64,000 nucleotides of DNA from Osmia lignaria lignaria (taxonomy: Eukaryota > Arthropoda > Insecta > Hymenoptera > Megachilidae): contig NW_027478159.1 of assembly GCF_051020975.1 (NCBI RefSeq), forward strand, positions 4,046,501-4,110,500, written 5' to 3'. Each line of letters opens with the position of its first letter. Position 1 is the first letter of the stretch. Below are positions 9,598 to 22,404 of this stretch, one piece after another. The position numbers were made by a program, and so were the translations under genes. The notes under the pieces were generated by a model. The model did not search any database. It was not told the DNA's origin and worked only from the letters and a program-made list of their open reading frames with translations.

Positions 9598-10771
9598 TCT
9601 GTTCGATGATATTTTTTGATCAGATGCGTAGTTCTCGAGATATATCAAGATATTTAAAAGTTCCGAAGCAGCACCAACGTAATAGAGATACAGAAACACC
9701 GTGGCCCCTTTCTTTGAGATAACTCTGCACTATTGCGAGCTGCAAATGCCACTTCCAGCTTAGCTGTGCAGAGGAAGAACAACAAGAAGAAGAAATATCT
9801 CGAAATATGTCCGTCAGGCCAGTTCCTTTGAGCTGAATCTGCAAATATCTTGGAAACGAAACGAGTTATGGCAAAATGCTAAGAGACGTTTTTTGTAGAG
9901 AATTATGTTTCCTACAATTTATGTTCTATGATATTTTTTGATCAGAAGCGTAGTTTTCGAGATATATCGAGATATTTAAAAGTTCCGAAGCCGCACCAAC
10001 ATAATAGAGATGCAGAAACACCGTGGCCCCTTTCTTTGAGATAACTCTGCACTAGTGCGAGCCGCAAATGCCACTTCCAGCTTAGCTGTGCAGAAGAAGA
10101 ACAACAAGAAGAAGAAATATCTCGAAATATGTCCGTCAGGCCCCTTCCCTTGAGATAAATCAGCAAATATCTCGGAAACGAAGCGTGCTATGGCAAAATG
10201 TTAAGAGACTTTTTTTGTAGAGAATTAAGTTTCCTACTTTTTATGTTCTATGATATTTTTCGATCAGAGGCGTAGTTATCGAGATATATCAAGATATTTA
10301 AAAGTTCCGAAGCCTCACCAACGTAATAGAGATACAGAAACACCGTGGCCCCTTTCTTTGAGATAACTCTGCACGATTGCGAGCTGGAAATGCCACTTCC
10401 AGTTTAGCTGTGCAGAAAAAGAACAACAAGAAGAAGAAATATCTCGAAATATGTCCATCAGGACCCTTCCCTTGAGATATATCTGCAAATATCTCGGAAA
10501 CGAAATGAGCTATGGCAAAATGTTAAGAGACCTTTTTTGTAGAGAATTATGTTTCCTACAATTTATGTTCTATGATATTTTTTGATCAGAAGCGTAGTTT
10601 TCGAGATATATCGAGATATGTAAAAGTTCCGAAGCCGCACCAACATAATAGAGATACAGAAACACCGTGGCCCCTTTCATTGGGATAACTCTGCACTCTT
10701 GCGAGCTGCAAATGCCACTTCCAGCTTAGCTGTGCAGAAGAAGAACAACAAGAAGAAGAAATATCTCGAAA
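9598..10771. repeat. copy of 7,022-8,195 (2,576-bp offset)
   Basis: About 1.17 kb repeats the region starting at 7,022, including the divergent GTTATCGAG/CCTCACCAACG monomer (10,260-10,325) and the ATCAGCAAATATC/AAGCGTGC marker. Point differences include ATGCTAAG near 9,877 and TTTCATTGGG near 10,676. The match ends where this copy reads GTCCATCAGGACCC and the source reads GTCCGTCAGGCC. Confidence 0.88.
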
Positions 10772-11843
10772 TATGTCCATCAGGACCCTTCCCTTGAGAT
10801 ATATCTGCAAATATCTCGGAAACGAAATGAGCTATGGCAAAATGTTAAGAGACCTTTTTTGTAGAGAATTATGTTTCCTACAATTTATGTTCTATGATAT
10901 TTTTTGAGCAGAAGCGTAGTTTTCGAGATATATCGAGATATGTAAAAGTTCCGAAGCCGCACCAACATAATAGAGATACAGAAACACCGTGGCCCCTTTC
11001 TTTGGGATAACTCTGCACTCTTGCGAGCTGCAAATGCCACTTCCAGCTTAGCTGTGCAGAAGAAGAACAACAAGAAGAAGAAATATCTCGAAATATGTCC
11101 GTCAGGCCACTTCCCTTGAGATAAATCTGCAAATATCTCGGAAACGAAGCGAGCTATGGCAAAATGTTAAGAGACCTTTTTTGTAGAGAATTAAGTTTCC
11201 TACTTTTTATGTTCGATGATATTTTTTGATCAGATGCGTAGTTCTCGAGATATATCAAGATATTTAAAAGTTCCGAAACTGCACCAACATAATAGAGGTA
11301 CAGAAACACCGTGGCCTCTTTCTTTGAGATAACTCTGCACTATTGCGAGCTGCAAATGCCACTTCCAGCTTAGCTGTGCAGAGGAAGAACAACAAGAAGA
11401 AGAAATATCTCGAAATATGTCCGTCAGGCCAGTTCCTTTGAGCTGAATCTGCAAATATCTCGGAAACGAAACGAGTTATGGCAAAATGTTAAGAGACGTT
11501 TTTTGTAGAGAATTATGTTTCCTACAATTTATGTTCTATGATATTTTTTCATCAGAAGCGTAGTTTTCGAGATATATCGAGATATTTAAAAGTTCCGAAG
11601 ACGCACCAACATAATAGAGATACAGAAACACCGTGGCCCCTTTCTTTGAGATAACTCTGCACTAGTGCGAGCCGCAAATGCCACTTCCAGCTTAGCTGTG
11701 CAGAAGAAGAACAACAAGAAGAAGAAACATCTCGAAATATGTCCGTCAGGCCCCTTCCCTTGAGATATATCTGCAAATATCTCGGAAACGAAGAGAGCTA
11801 TGGCAAAATGTTAAGAGACCTTTTTTGTAGAGAATTAGGTTTC
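10772..11843. repeat. single-monomer duplication and junction to the 11.4-11.8 kb block
   Basis: 10,450-10,760 and 10,772-11,082 are adjacent near-copies; both begin with GTCCATCAGGACCC and carry AACGAAATGAGC and GATATGTAAAAG. The second has TTTTGAGCAG instead of TTTTGATCAG near 10,908, which removes the usual minus-frame stop. From about 11,440 the sequence follows 5,644 onward (offset 5,796 bp), sharing CGAAACGAGTTATG and GAAGACGCACC. Confidence 0.8.
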
Positions 11844-14430
11844 CTACTTTTCATGTTCTATGATATTTTTTGATCGGATGCGTAGTTCGCGAGATATATC
11901 AAGATATTTAAAAGTTCCGAAGCCGCACCAACATAATAGAGATACAGAAACACCGTGGCCCCTTTCTTTGAGATAACTCTGCACTATTGCGAGCTGTAAA
12001 TGCCACTTCCAGCTTAGCTGTGCAGAAGAAGAACAACAAGAAGAAGAAATATCTCGAAATATGCCCGTCAGGCCCCTTCCCTTGAGATATATCTGCAAAT
12101 ATCTCGGAAACGAAGCGAGCTATGGCAAAATGTTAAGAGACCTTTTTTGTAGAGAATTATGTTTGCTACAATTTAGGTTCTATGATATTTTTTGATCAGA
12201 AGCGTAGTTTTCGAGATATATCGAGATATTTAAAAGTTCCGAAGCCGCACCAACACAATAGAGATACAGAAACACCGTGGCCCCTTTCTCTGAGATAACT
12301 CTGCACTATTGCGAGCTGTAAATGCCACTTCCAGCTTAGCTGTGCAGAAGAAGAACAACAAGAAGAAGAAATATCTCGAAATATGCCCGTCAGGCCCCTT
12401 CCCTTGAGATATATCTGCAAATATCTCGGAAACGAAGCGAGCTATGGCAAAATGTTAAGAGACCTTTTTTGTAGAGAATTATGTTTGCTACAATTTATGT
12501 TCTATGATATTTTTTGGTCAGAAGCGTAGTTTTCGAGATATATCGAGATATTTAAAAGTTCCGAAGCCGCACCAACATAATAGAGATACAGAAACACCGT
12601 GGCCCCTTTCTTTGAGATAACTCTGCACTAGTGCGAGCCGCAAATGCCACTTCCAGCTTAGCTGTGCAGTAGAAGAACAACAAGAAGAAGAAATATCTCG
12701 AAATATGTCCGTCAGGCCCCTTCCCTTGAGATAAATATGCAAATATCTCGGAAACGAAGCGAGCTATGGCAAAATGTTAAGCGACCTTTTTTGTAGAGAA
12801 TTAAGTTTCCTACTTTTTATGTTCTATGATATTTTTTGATCAGATGCGTAGTTCTCGAGATATATCAAGATATTTAAAAGTTCCGAAGCCGCACCAACAT
12901 AATAGAGATACAGAAACACCGTGGCCCCTTTCTTTGAGATAACTCTGCACTATTGCGAGCTGCAAATGCCACTTCCAGCTTAGCTGTGCAGAAGAAGAAC
13001 AACAAGAAGAAGAAATATCTCGAAATATGTCCGTCAGGCCCCTTCCCTTGAGATATATCTGCAAATATCTCGGAAACGAAGAGAGCTACGGCAAAATGTT
13101 AAGAGATCTTTTTTGTAGAGAATTAAGTTTCCTACTTTTCATGTTCTATGATATTTTTTGCTCAGATGCGTAGTTCTCGAGATATATCAAGATATTTAAA
13201 AGTTCCGAAGCCGCACCAACATAATAGAGATACAGAAACACCGTGGCCCCTTTCTTTGAGATAACTCTGCACTATTGCGAGCTGTAAATGCCACTTCCAG
13301 CTTAGCTGTGCAGAAGAAGAACAACAAGAAGAAGAAATATCTCGAAACATGTCCGTCAGGCCCCTTCCCTTGAGATAAATCTGCAAATATCTCGGAAACG
13401 AAGCGAGCTATGGCAAAATGTTAAGAGACCTTTTTTGTATAGAATTATGTTTCCTACTTTTTACGTTCTATGATATTTTTTGATCAGACGCGTAGTTCTC
13501 GAGATATATCAAGATATTTAAAAGTTCCGAAGCCGCACCAACATAATAGAGATACAGAAACACCGTGGCCCCTTCCTTTGAGATATCTCTGCACTATTGC
13601 GAGCTGCAAATGCCACTTCCAGCTTAGCTGTGCAGAAGAAGAACAACAAGAAGAAGAAATATCTCGAAATATGTCCGTCAGGCCCCTTCCCTTGAGATAA
13701 ATCAGCAAATATCTCGGAAACGAAGCGTGCTATGGCAAAATGTTAAGAGACTTTTTTTGTAGAGAATTAAGTTTCCTACTTTTTATGTTCTATGATATTT
13801 TTCGATCAGAGGCGTAGTTATCGAGATATATCAAGATATTTAAAAGTTCCGAAGCCTCACCAACGTAATAGAGATACAGAAACACCGTGGCCCCTTTCTT
13901 TGAGATAACTCTGCACGATTGCGAGCTGTAAATGCCACTTCCAGCTTAGCTGTGCAGAAGAAGAACAACAAGAAGAAGAAATATCTCGAAATATGCCCGT
14001 CAGGCCCCTTCCCTTGAGATAAATCTGCAAATATCTCGGAAACGAAGCGAGCTATGGCAAAATGTTAAGAGACCTTTTTTGTATAGAATTATGTTTCCTA
14101 CTTTTTACGTTCTATGATATTTTTTGATCAGACGCGTAGTTCTCGAGATATATCAAGATATTTAAAAGTTCCGAAGCCGCACCAACATAATAGAGATACA
14201 GAAACACCGTGGCCCCTTTCTTTGAGATAACTCTGCACTATTGCGCGCTGCAAATGCCACTTCCAGCTTAGCTGTGCAGAAGAAGAACAACAAGAAGAAG
14301 AAATATCTCGAAATATGTCCGTCAGGCCCCTTCCCTTGAGATAAATCTGCAAATATCTCGGAAACGAAGCGAGCTATGGCAAAATGTTAAGAGACCTTTT
14401 TTGTAGAGAATTAAGTTTCCTACTTTTTAT
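11844..14430. repeat. array segment with one- and two-monomer duplications
   Basis: About 11,950-12,190 and 12,272-12,512 are adjacent copies sharing ATATGCCCGTCAGG and GTTTGCTACAATT. About 13,390-13,560 and 14,034-14,204 are copies 644 bp apart sharing TTTTGTATAG, CTTTTTACG and GATCAGACGCG. Between them, 13,699-13,925 is a third copy of the ATCAGCAAAT/AAGCGTGC/GTTATCGAG monomer, 6,118 bp (19 monomers) from its copy near 7,581. Confidence 0.82.
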
Positions 14431-15530
14431 GTTCTATGATATTTTTTGATCAGATGCGTAGTTCTCGAGATATATCCTGATATTTAAAAGTTCCGAAGCG
14501 GCACCAACATAATAGAGACACAGAAACACCGTGGCCCCTTTCTTTGAGGTAACTCTGCACTATTGCGAGCTGCAAATGCCACTTCCAGCTTAGCTGTGCA
14601 GAAGAAGAACAACAAGAAGAAGAAATATCTCGAAATATGTCCGTCAGGCCCCTTCCCTTGAGATAAATCTGCAAATATCTCGGAAACGAAGCGAGCTATG
14701 GCAAAATGATAAGAGACCTTATTTGTAGAGATTTAAGTTTCCTACTTTTTATGTTCTACGATATTTTTTGATCAGATGCGTAGTTCTCGAGATATATCAA
14801 GATATTTAAAAGTTCCGAAGCCGCACCAACATAATAGAGATACAGAAACACCGTGGCCCCTTTCTTTGAGATAACTCTGCACTACTGCGAGCTGCAAATG
14901 CCACTTCCAGCTTAGCTGTGCAGAAGAAGAACAACAAGAAGGAGAAATATCTCGAAATATGTCCGTCAGGCCCCTTCCCTTGAGATAAATCTGCAAATAT
15001 CTCGGAAACGAAGCGAGCTATGGCAAAATGTTAAGAGACCATTTTTGTAGAGAATTAAGTTTCCTACTTTTTATGTTCTATGATATTTTTTGATCAGATG
15101 CGTAGTTCTCGAGATATATCCTGATATTTAAAAGTTCCGAAGCGGCACCAACATAGTAGAGATACAGAAACACCGTGGCCCCTTTCTTTGAGGTAACTCT
15201 GCACTATTGCGAGCTGCAAATGCCACTTCTAGCTTAGCTGTGCAGAAGAAGAACAACAAGAAGAAGGAATATCTCGAAATATGTCCGTCAGGCCCCTTCC
15301 CTTGAGATAAATCTGCAAATATCTCGGAAACCAAGCGAGCTATGGCAAAATGTTTAGAGACCTTATTTGTAGAGAATTAAGTTTCCTAGTTTTATGTTCT
15401 ACGATATTTTTTGATCAGATGCGTAGTTCTCGAGATATATCAAGATATTTAAAAGTTCCGAAGCCGCACCAACATAATAGAGATACAGAAACACCGTGGC
15501 CCCTTTCTTTGAGATAACTCTACACTATTG
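14431..15530. repeat. 3,220-bp repeat, copy 1 (ATATATCCTGAT monomers)
   Basis: Markers are GATATATCCTGATATTT with GAAGCGGCACC (14,472 and 15,115), CACTACTGCGAGC (14,880), GACCATTTTTG (15,038), AACCAAGCGAGC (15,329) and TGTTTAGAGACC with TTATTTG. They return at about 17,960-18,750 and partly at about 21,208-21,648. The offset to the second copy is 3,219 bp before, and 3,220 bp after, the 1-bp deletion at about 15,390. Confidence 0.86.
15388..15396. other. 1-bp deletion in a monomer (321-bp unit)
   Basis: The sequence reads CCTAGTTTTATG where neighbours read CCTACTTTTTATG, so one T is lost (and C is replaced by G). All downstream register shifts by one base. The otherwise matching copy near 18,607 has the full-length form, so the deletion arose after that duplication or the copy was repaired. 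Confidence 0.85.
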
Positions 15531-17290
15531 CGAGCTGCAAATGCCACTTCCAGCTTAGCTGTGCAGAAGAAGAACAATAAGAAGAAGAAATATCTCGAAA
15601 TATGTCCGTCAGGCCCCTTCCCTTGAGATAAATCTGCAAATATCTCGGAAACGAAGCGAGCTATGGCAAAATGTTAAGAGACCTTTTTTGTAGAGAATTA
15701 TGTTTCCTACAATTTACGTTCTCTGATATTTTTTGATCAGAAGCGTAGTTTTCGAGATATATCGAGATATTTAAAAGTTCCGAAGCCGCACCAACATAAT
15801 AGAGATACAGAAACACCGTGGCCCCTTTCTTTGAGATAACTCTGCACTATTGCGACCTGCAAATGCCACTTCCAGCTTAGCTGTGCAGAAGAGGAACAAC
15901 AAGAAGAAGAAATATCTCGGAATATGTCCGTCAGGCCCCTTCCCTTGAGATAAATCTGCAAATATCTCGGAAACGATGCCAGCTATGGGAAAATGTTAAG
16001 AGACCTTTTTTGTAGAGAATTAAGTTTCCTACTTTTTATGTTCTATGATATTTTTTGATCAGATGCGTAGTTCTCGAGATATATCAAGATATTTAAAAGC
16101 TCCGAAGCTGCACCAACATAATAGAGGTACAGAAACACCGTGGCCCCTTTCTTTGAGATAACTCTGCACTATTGCGAGCTGCAAATGCCACTTCCAGCTT
16201 AGCTGTGCAGAAGAAGAACAACAAGAATAAGAAATATTTCGAAATATGTCCGTCAGGCCCCTTCCCTTGAGATAAATCTGCAAATATCTCGGAAACGAAG
16301 CGAGCTATGGCAAAATGTTAAGAGACGTTTTTTGTAGAGAATTATGTTTCCTACAATTTACGTTCTCTGATATTTTTTGATCAGAAGCGTAGTTTTCGAG
16401 ATATATCGAGATATTTAAAAGTTCCGAAGCCGCACCAACATAATAGAGATACAGAAACACCGTGGCCCCTTTCTTTGAGATAACTCTGCACTATTGCGAC
16501 CTGCAAATGCCACTTCCAGCTTAGCTGTGCAGAAGAGGAACAACAAGAAGAAGAAATATCTCGGAATATGTCCGTCAGGCCCCTTCCCTTGAGCTAAATC
16601 TGCAAATATCTCGGAAACGATGCCAGCTATTGGAAAATGTTAAGAGACCTTTTTTGTAGAGAATTAAGTTTCCTACTTTTTATGTTCTATGATATTTTTT
16701 GATCAGATGCGTAGTTCTCGAGATATATCAAGTTTTTTAAAAGGTCCGAAGCCGCACCAACATAATAGAGATACAGAAACACCGTGGCCCCTTTCTTTGA
16801 GGTAACTCTGCACTATTGCGAGCTGCAAATGCCACTTCCAGCTTAGCTGTGCAGAAGAAGAACAACATGAAGAAGAAATATCTCGAAATATGTCCGTCAG
16901 GCCCCTTCCCTTGAGATAAATCTGCAAATATCTCGGAAACCAAGCGAGCTATCGCAAAATGTTAAGAGACCTTATTTGTAGAGAATTAAGTTTCCTACTT
17001 TTTATGTTCTACGATATTTTTTGATCAGATGCGTAGTTCTCGAGATATATCAAGATATTTAAAAGTTCCGAAGCCGCACCAACATAATAGAGATACAGAA
17101 ACACCGTGGCCCCTTTCTTTGAGATAACTCTGCACTATTGCGAGCTGCAAATGCCACTTCCAGCTTAGCTGTGCAGAAGAAGAACAACAAGAAGAAGAAA
17201 TATCTGGAAATATGTCCGTCAGGCCCCTTCCCTTGAGATAAATCTGCAAATATCTCGGAAACGAAGCGAGCTACGGCAAAATGTTAAGAG
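15531..17290. repeat. mosaic segment with GCGACCTGC / GATGCCAGC monomers
   Basis: Two monomers 644 bp apart (about 15,720-15,990 and 16,364-16,630) share TCTCTGATATT, GCGACCTGC, GAAGAGGAAC, CTCGGAATATG and ACGATGCCAGCTAT. Relatives occur at about 18,752-18,882 and 24,868-24,950. A hybrid at about 16,730-16,945 has ATCAAGTTTTTTAAAAGG and AACCAAGCGAGC. Confidence 0.78.
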
Positions 17291-17990
17291 ACCTTTTTTG
17301 TAGAAAATTAGGATTCCTACTTTTTATGTTCTATGATATTTTTTGAACAGATGCGTAGTTCTCGAGATATATCAAGATATTTAAAAGTTCCGAAGCCGCA
17401 CCAACATAATAGAGATACAGAAACACCGTGGCCCCTTTCTTTGAGATAACTCTGCACTATTGCGCGCTGCAAATGCCACTTCCAGCTTAGCTGTGCAGAA
17501 GAAGAACAAGAAGAAGAAGAAATATCTCGAAATATGTCCGTCAGGCCCCTTCCCTTGAGATAAATCTGCAAATATCTCGGAAACGAAGCGAGCTATGGCA
17601 AAATGTTAAGAGACCGTTTTTGTAGAGAATTAAGTTTCCTACTTTTTATGTTCTATGATATTTTCTGATCAGATGCGTAGTTCTCGAGATATATCAAGAT
17701 ATTTAAAAGTTCCGAAGCCGCACCAACATAATAGAGATACAGAAACACCGTGGCCCCTTTCTTTGAGATAACTCTGCACTATTGCGCGCTGCAAATGCCA
17801 CTTCCAGCTTAGCTGTGCAGAAGAAGAACAAGAAGAAGAAGAAATATCTCGAAATATGTCCGTCAGGCCCCTTCCCTTGAGATAAATCTGCAAATATCTC
17901 GGAAACGAAGCGAGCTATGGCAAAATGTTAAGAGACCGTTTTTGTAGAGAATTAAGTTTCCTACTTTTTATGTTCTATGATATTTTCTGA
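17291..17990. repeat. adjacent near-identical monomer pair
   Basis: The monomer bodies at about 17,355-17,650 and 17,677-17,972 share GCGCGCTGC, GAACAAGAAGAAG, GACCGTTTTTG and TATTTTCTGATCAG. None of their immediate neighbours shows this combination. This is a single-unit (322-bp) duplication. The first is preceded by GAAAATTAGGATTCC and TTTTTGAACAG, a marker that returns at 19,555 and 20,845. Confidence 0.85.
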
Positions 17991-18955
17991 TCAGATGCGT
18001 AGTTCTCGAGATATATCAAGATATTTAAAAGTTCCGAAGCCGCACCAACATAATAGAGATACAGAAACACCGTGGCCCCTTTCTTTGAGATAACTCTGCA
18101 CTACTGCGAGCTGCAAATGCCACTTCCAGCTTAGCTGTGCAGAAGAAGAACAACAAGAAGAAGAAATATCTCGAAATATGTCCGTCAGGCCCCTTCCCTT
18201 GAGATAAATCTGCAAATATCTCGGAAACGAAGCGAGCTATGGCAAAATGTTAAGAGACCATTTTTGTAGAGAATTAAGTTTCCTACTTTTTATGTTCTAT
18301 GACATTTTTTGATCAGATGCGTAGTTCTCGAGATATATCCTGATATTTAAAAGTTCCGAAGCGGCACCAACATAATAGAGATACAGAAACACCGTGGCCC
18401 CTTTCTTTGAGGTAACTCTGCACTATTGCGAGCTGCAAATGCCACTTCCAGCTTAGCTGTGCAGAAGAAGAACAACAAGAAGAAGGAATATCTCGAAATA
18501 TGTCCGTCAGGCCCCTTCCCTTGAGATAAATCTGCAAATATCTCGGAAACCAAGCGAGCTATGGCAAAATGTTTAGAGACCTTATTTGTAGAGAATTAAG
18601 TTTCCTACTTTTTATGTTCTACGATATTTTTTGATCAGATGCGTAGTTCTCGAGATATATCAAGATATTTAAAAGTTCCGAAGCCGCACCAACATAATAG
18701 AGATACAGAAACACCGTGGCCCCTTTCTTTGAGATAACTCTGCACTATTGCGACCTGCAAATGCCGCTTCCAGCTTAGCTGTGCAGAAGAGGAACAACAA
18801 GAAGAAGAAATATCTCGGAATATGTCCGTCAGGCCCCTTCCCTTGAGCTAAATCTGCAAATATCTCGGAAACGATGCCAGCTATGGGAAAATGTTAAGAG
18901 ACCTTTTTTGTAGAGAATTAAGTTTCCTACTTTTTATGTTCTATGATATTTTTTG
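17991..18955. repeat. 3,220-bp repeat, copy 2, and following GCGACCTGC monomer
   Basis: This part follows 14,772-15,530 (CACTACTGCGAGC, GACCATTTTTG, TATATCCTGAT, AACCAAGCGAGC, TTATTTG, TTCTACGATATT). Near 18,752 it switches to the GCGACCTGC/GATGCCAGC monomer also seen at 15.8 and 16.5 kb. Confidence 0.83.
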
Positions 18956-21900
18956 ATCAGGTGCGTAGTTCTCGAGATATATCAAGATATTTAAAAGTTC
19001 CGAAGCCGCACCAACATAATAGAGATACAGAAACACCGTGGCCCCTTTCTTTGCGATAACTCTGCACTATTGCGAGCTGCAAATGCCACTTCCAGCTTAG
19101 CTGTGCAGAAGAAGAACAACAAGAAGAAGAAATATCTCGAAATATGTCCGTCAGGCCCCTTCCCTTGAGATAAATCTGCAAATATCTCGGAAACGAAGCG
19201 AGCTATGGCAAAATGTTAAGAGACCTTTTTTGTAGAGAATTAAGTTTCCTACTTTTTATGTTCTATGATATTTTTCGATCAGAGGCGTAGTTCTCGAGAT
19301 ATATCAAGATATTTAAAAGTTCCGAAGCCGCACCAACATAATAGAGATACAGAAACACCGTGGCCCCTTTCTTTGCGATAGCTCTGCACTATTGCGAGCT
19401 GCAAATGCCACTTCCAGCTTAGCTGTGCAGAAGAAGAACAACAAGAAGAAGAAATATCTCGAAATATGTCCGTCAGGCCCCTTCCCTTGAGATAAATCTG
19501 CAAATATCTCGGAAACGAAGCGAGCTATGGCAAAATGTTAAGAGACCTTTTTTGTAGAAAATTAGGATTCCTACTTTTTATGTTCTATGATATTTTTTGA
19601 ACAGATGCGTAGTTCTCGAGATATATTAAGATATTTAAAAGTTCCGAAGCCGCACCAACATAATAGAGGTACAGAAACACCGTGGCCCCTTTCTTTGAGA
19701 TAACTCTGCACTATTGCGAGCTGCAAATGCCACTTCCAGCTTAGCTGTGCAGAAGAAGAACAACAAGAAGAAGAAATATCTCGAAATATGTCCGTCAGGA
19801 CCCTTCCCTTGAGATAAATCTGCAAATATCTCGGAAACGAAGCGAGCTATTGCAAAACGTTAAGAGACCTTTTTTGTAGAGAATTAAGTTTCCTACTTTT
19901 TATGTTCTATGATATTTTTTGATCAGATGCGTAGTTCTCGAGATATATCAAGATATTTAAAAGTTCCGAAGCCGCACCAACATAATAGAGATACAGAAAC
20001 ACCGTAGCCCCTTTCTTTGCGATAACTCTGCACTATTGCGAGCTGCAAATGCCACTTCCAGCTTAGCTGTGCAGAAGAAGAACAACAAGAAGAAGAAATA
20101 TCTCGAAATATGTCCGTCAGGCCCCTTCCCTTGAGATAAATCTGCAAATATCTCGGAAACGAAGCGAACTATGGCAAAATGTTAAGAGACCTTTTTTGTA
20201 GAGAATTAAGTTTCCTACTTTTTATGTTCTATGATATTTTTCGATCAGAGGCGTAGCTCTCGAGATATATCAAGATATTTAAAAGTTCCGAAGCCGCACC
20301 AACATAATAGAGATACAGAAACACCGTGGCCCCTTTCTTTGAGATAACTCTGCACGATTGCGAGCTGGAAATGCCACTTCCAGTTTAGCTGTGCAGAAGA
20401 AGAACAACAAGAAGAAGAAATATCTCGAAATATGTCCATCAGGACCCTTCCCTTGAGATAAATCTGCAAATATCTCGGAAACGAAGCGAGCTATTGCAAA
20501 ACGTTAAGAGACCTTTTTTGTAGAGAATTAAGTTTCCTACTTTTTATGTTCTATGATATTTTTTGATCAGATGCGTAGTTCTCGAGATATATCAAGATAT
20601 TTAAAAGCTCCGAAGCTGCACCAACATAATAGAGGTACAGAAACACCGTGGCCCCTTTCTTTGCGATAGCTCTGCACTATTGCGAGCTGCAAATGCCACT
20701 TCCAGCTTAGCTGTGCAGAAGAAGAACAACAAGAAGAAGAAATATCTCGAAATATGTCCGTCAGGCCCCTTCCCTTGAGATAAATCTGCAAATATCTCGG
20801 AAACGAAGCGAGCTATGGCAAAATGTTAAGAGACCTTTTTTGTAGAAAATTAGGATTCCTACTTTTTATGTTCTATGATATTTTTTGAACAGATGCGTAG
20901 TTCTCGAGATATATCAAGATATTTAAAAGTTCCGAAGCCGCACCAACATAATAGAGGTACAGAAACACCGTGGCCCCTTTCTTTGAGATAACTCTGCACT
21001 ATTGCGAGCTGCAAATGCCACTTCCAGCTTAGCTGTGCAGAAGAAGAACAACAAGAAGAAGAAATATCTCGAAATATGTCCGTCAGGACCCTTCCCTTGA
21101 GATAAATCTGCAAATATCTCGGAAACGAAGCGAGCTATGGCAAAATGTTAAGAGACCTTTTTTGTAGAGAATTATGTTTCCTACAATCTACGTTCTCTGA
21201 TATTTTTTGATCAGATGCGTAGTTCTCGAGATATATCCTGATATTTAAAAGTTCCGAAGCGGCACCAACATAATAGAGATACAGAAACACCGTGGCCCCT
21301 TTCTTTGAGGTGACTCTGCACTATTGCGAGCTGCAAATGCCACTTCCAGCTTAGCTGTGCAGAAGAAGAATAACAAGAAGAAGGAATATCTCGAAATATG
21401 TCCGTCAGGCCCCTTCCCTTGAGATAAATCTGCAAATATCTCGGAAACCAAGCGAGCTATGGCAAAATGTTTAGAGACCTTATTTGTAGAGAATTAAGTT
21501 TCCTACTTTTTATGTTCTACGATATTTTTTGATCAGATGCGTAGTTCTCGAGATATATCAAGATATTTAAAAGTTCCGAAGCCGCACCAACATAATAGAG
21601 ATACAGAAACACCGTGGCCCCTTTCTTTGAGATAACTCTGCACTATTGCGAGCTGCAAATGCCACTTCCAGCTTAGCTGTGCAGAAGAAGAACAACAAGA
21701 AGAAGAAATATCTCGAAATATGTCCGTCAGGCCCCTTCCCTTGAGATAAATCTGCAAATATCTCGGAAACGAAGCGAGCTATGGCAAAATGTTAAGAGAC
21801 CTTTTTTGTAGAGAATTAAGTTTCCTACTTTTTATGTTCTATGATATTTTTTGATCTGATGCGTAGTTCTCGAGATATATCAAGATATTTAAAAGCTCCG

Positions 21901-22404
21901 AAGCTGCACCAACATAATAGAGGTACAGAAACACCGTGGCCCCTTTCTTTGAGATAACTCTGCACTATAGCGAGCTGCAAATGCCACTTCCAGCTTAGCT
22001 GTGCAGAAGAAGAACAACAAGAATAAGAAATATTTCGAAATATGTCCGTCAGGCCCCTTCCCTTGAGATAAATCTGCAAATATCTCGGAAACGAAGCGAG
22101 CTACGGCAAAATGTTAAGAGACCTTTTTTGTAGAAAATTAGGTTTCCTACTTTTTATGTTCTATGATATTTTTTGATCAGATGCGTAGTTCTCGAGATAT
22201 ATCAAGATATTTAAAGGTTCCGAAGCCGCACCAACATAATAGAGATACAGAAACACCGTGGCCCCTTTCTTTGCGATAACTCTGCACTATTGCGAGCTGC
22301 AAATGCCACTTCCAGCTTAGCTGTGCAGAAGAAGAACAACAAGAAGAAGAAATATCTCGAAATATGTCCGTCAGGCCCCTTCCCTTGAGATAAATCTGCA
22401 AATA
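18956..22404. repeat. TTTGCGATAAC subfamily with 1,288-bp repeats
   Basis: The local variant TTTGCGATA (for TTTGAGATA, mp 56) is seen at 19,052, 19,375, 20,018, 20,663, 22,272 and 22,594, and again at 23,880, but not elsewhere in the array that I can find. 19,375-19,840 recurs at 20,663-21,128 (offset 1,288 bp, four monomers), sharing TTTGCGATAGC, GAAAATTAGGATTCC and TTTTTGAACAG. 21,208-21,648 is a third copy of the CCTGAT/AACCAAGC monomers, 2,898 bp (nine monomers) from 18,310-18,750. Confidence 0.82.

Noticed and set aside
1547..11073. Shifted minus-strand frames of 61-62 codons (for example 1,547-1,732) and 68-73 codons (for example 15,128-15,334, 31,545-31,766)
   Set aside because: These are overlapping readings of the same monomers in another frame, opened by single-base variants such as GATATGTAAAAG or GGCCAATTG.
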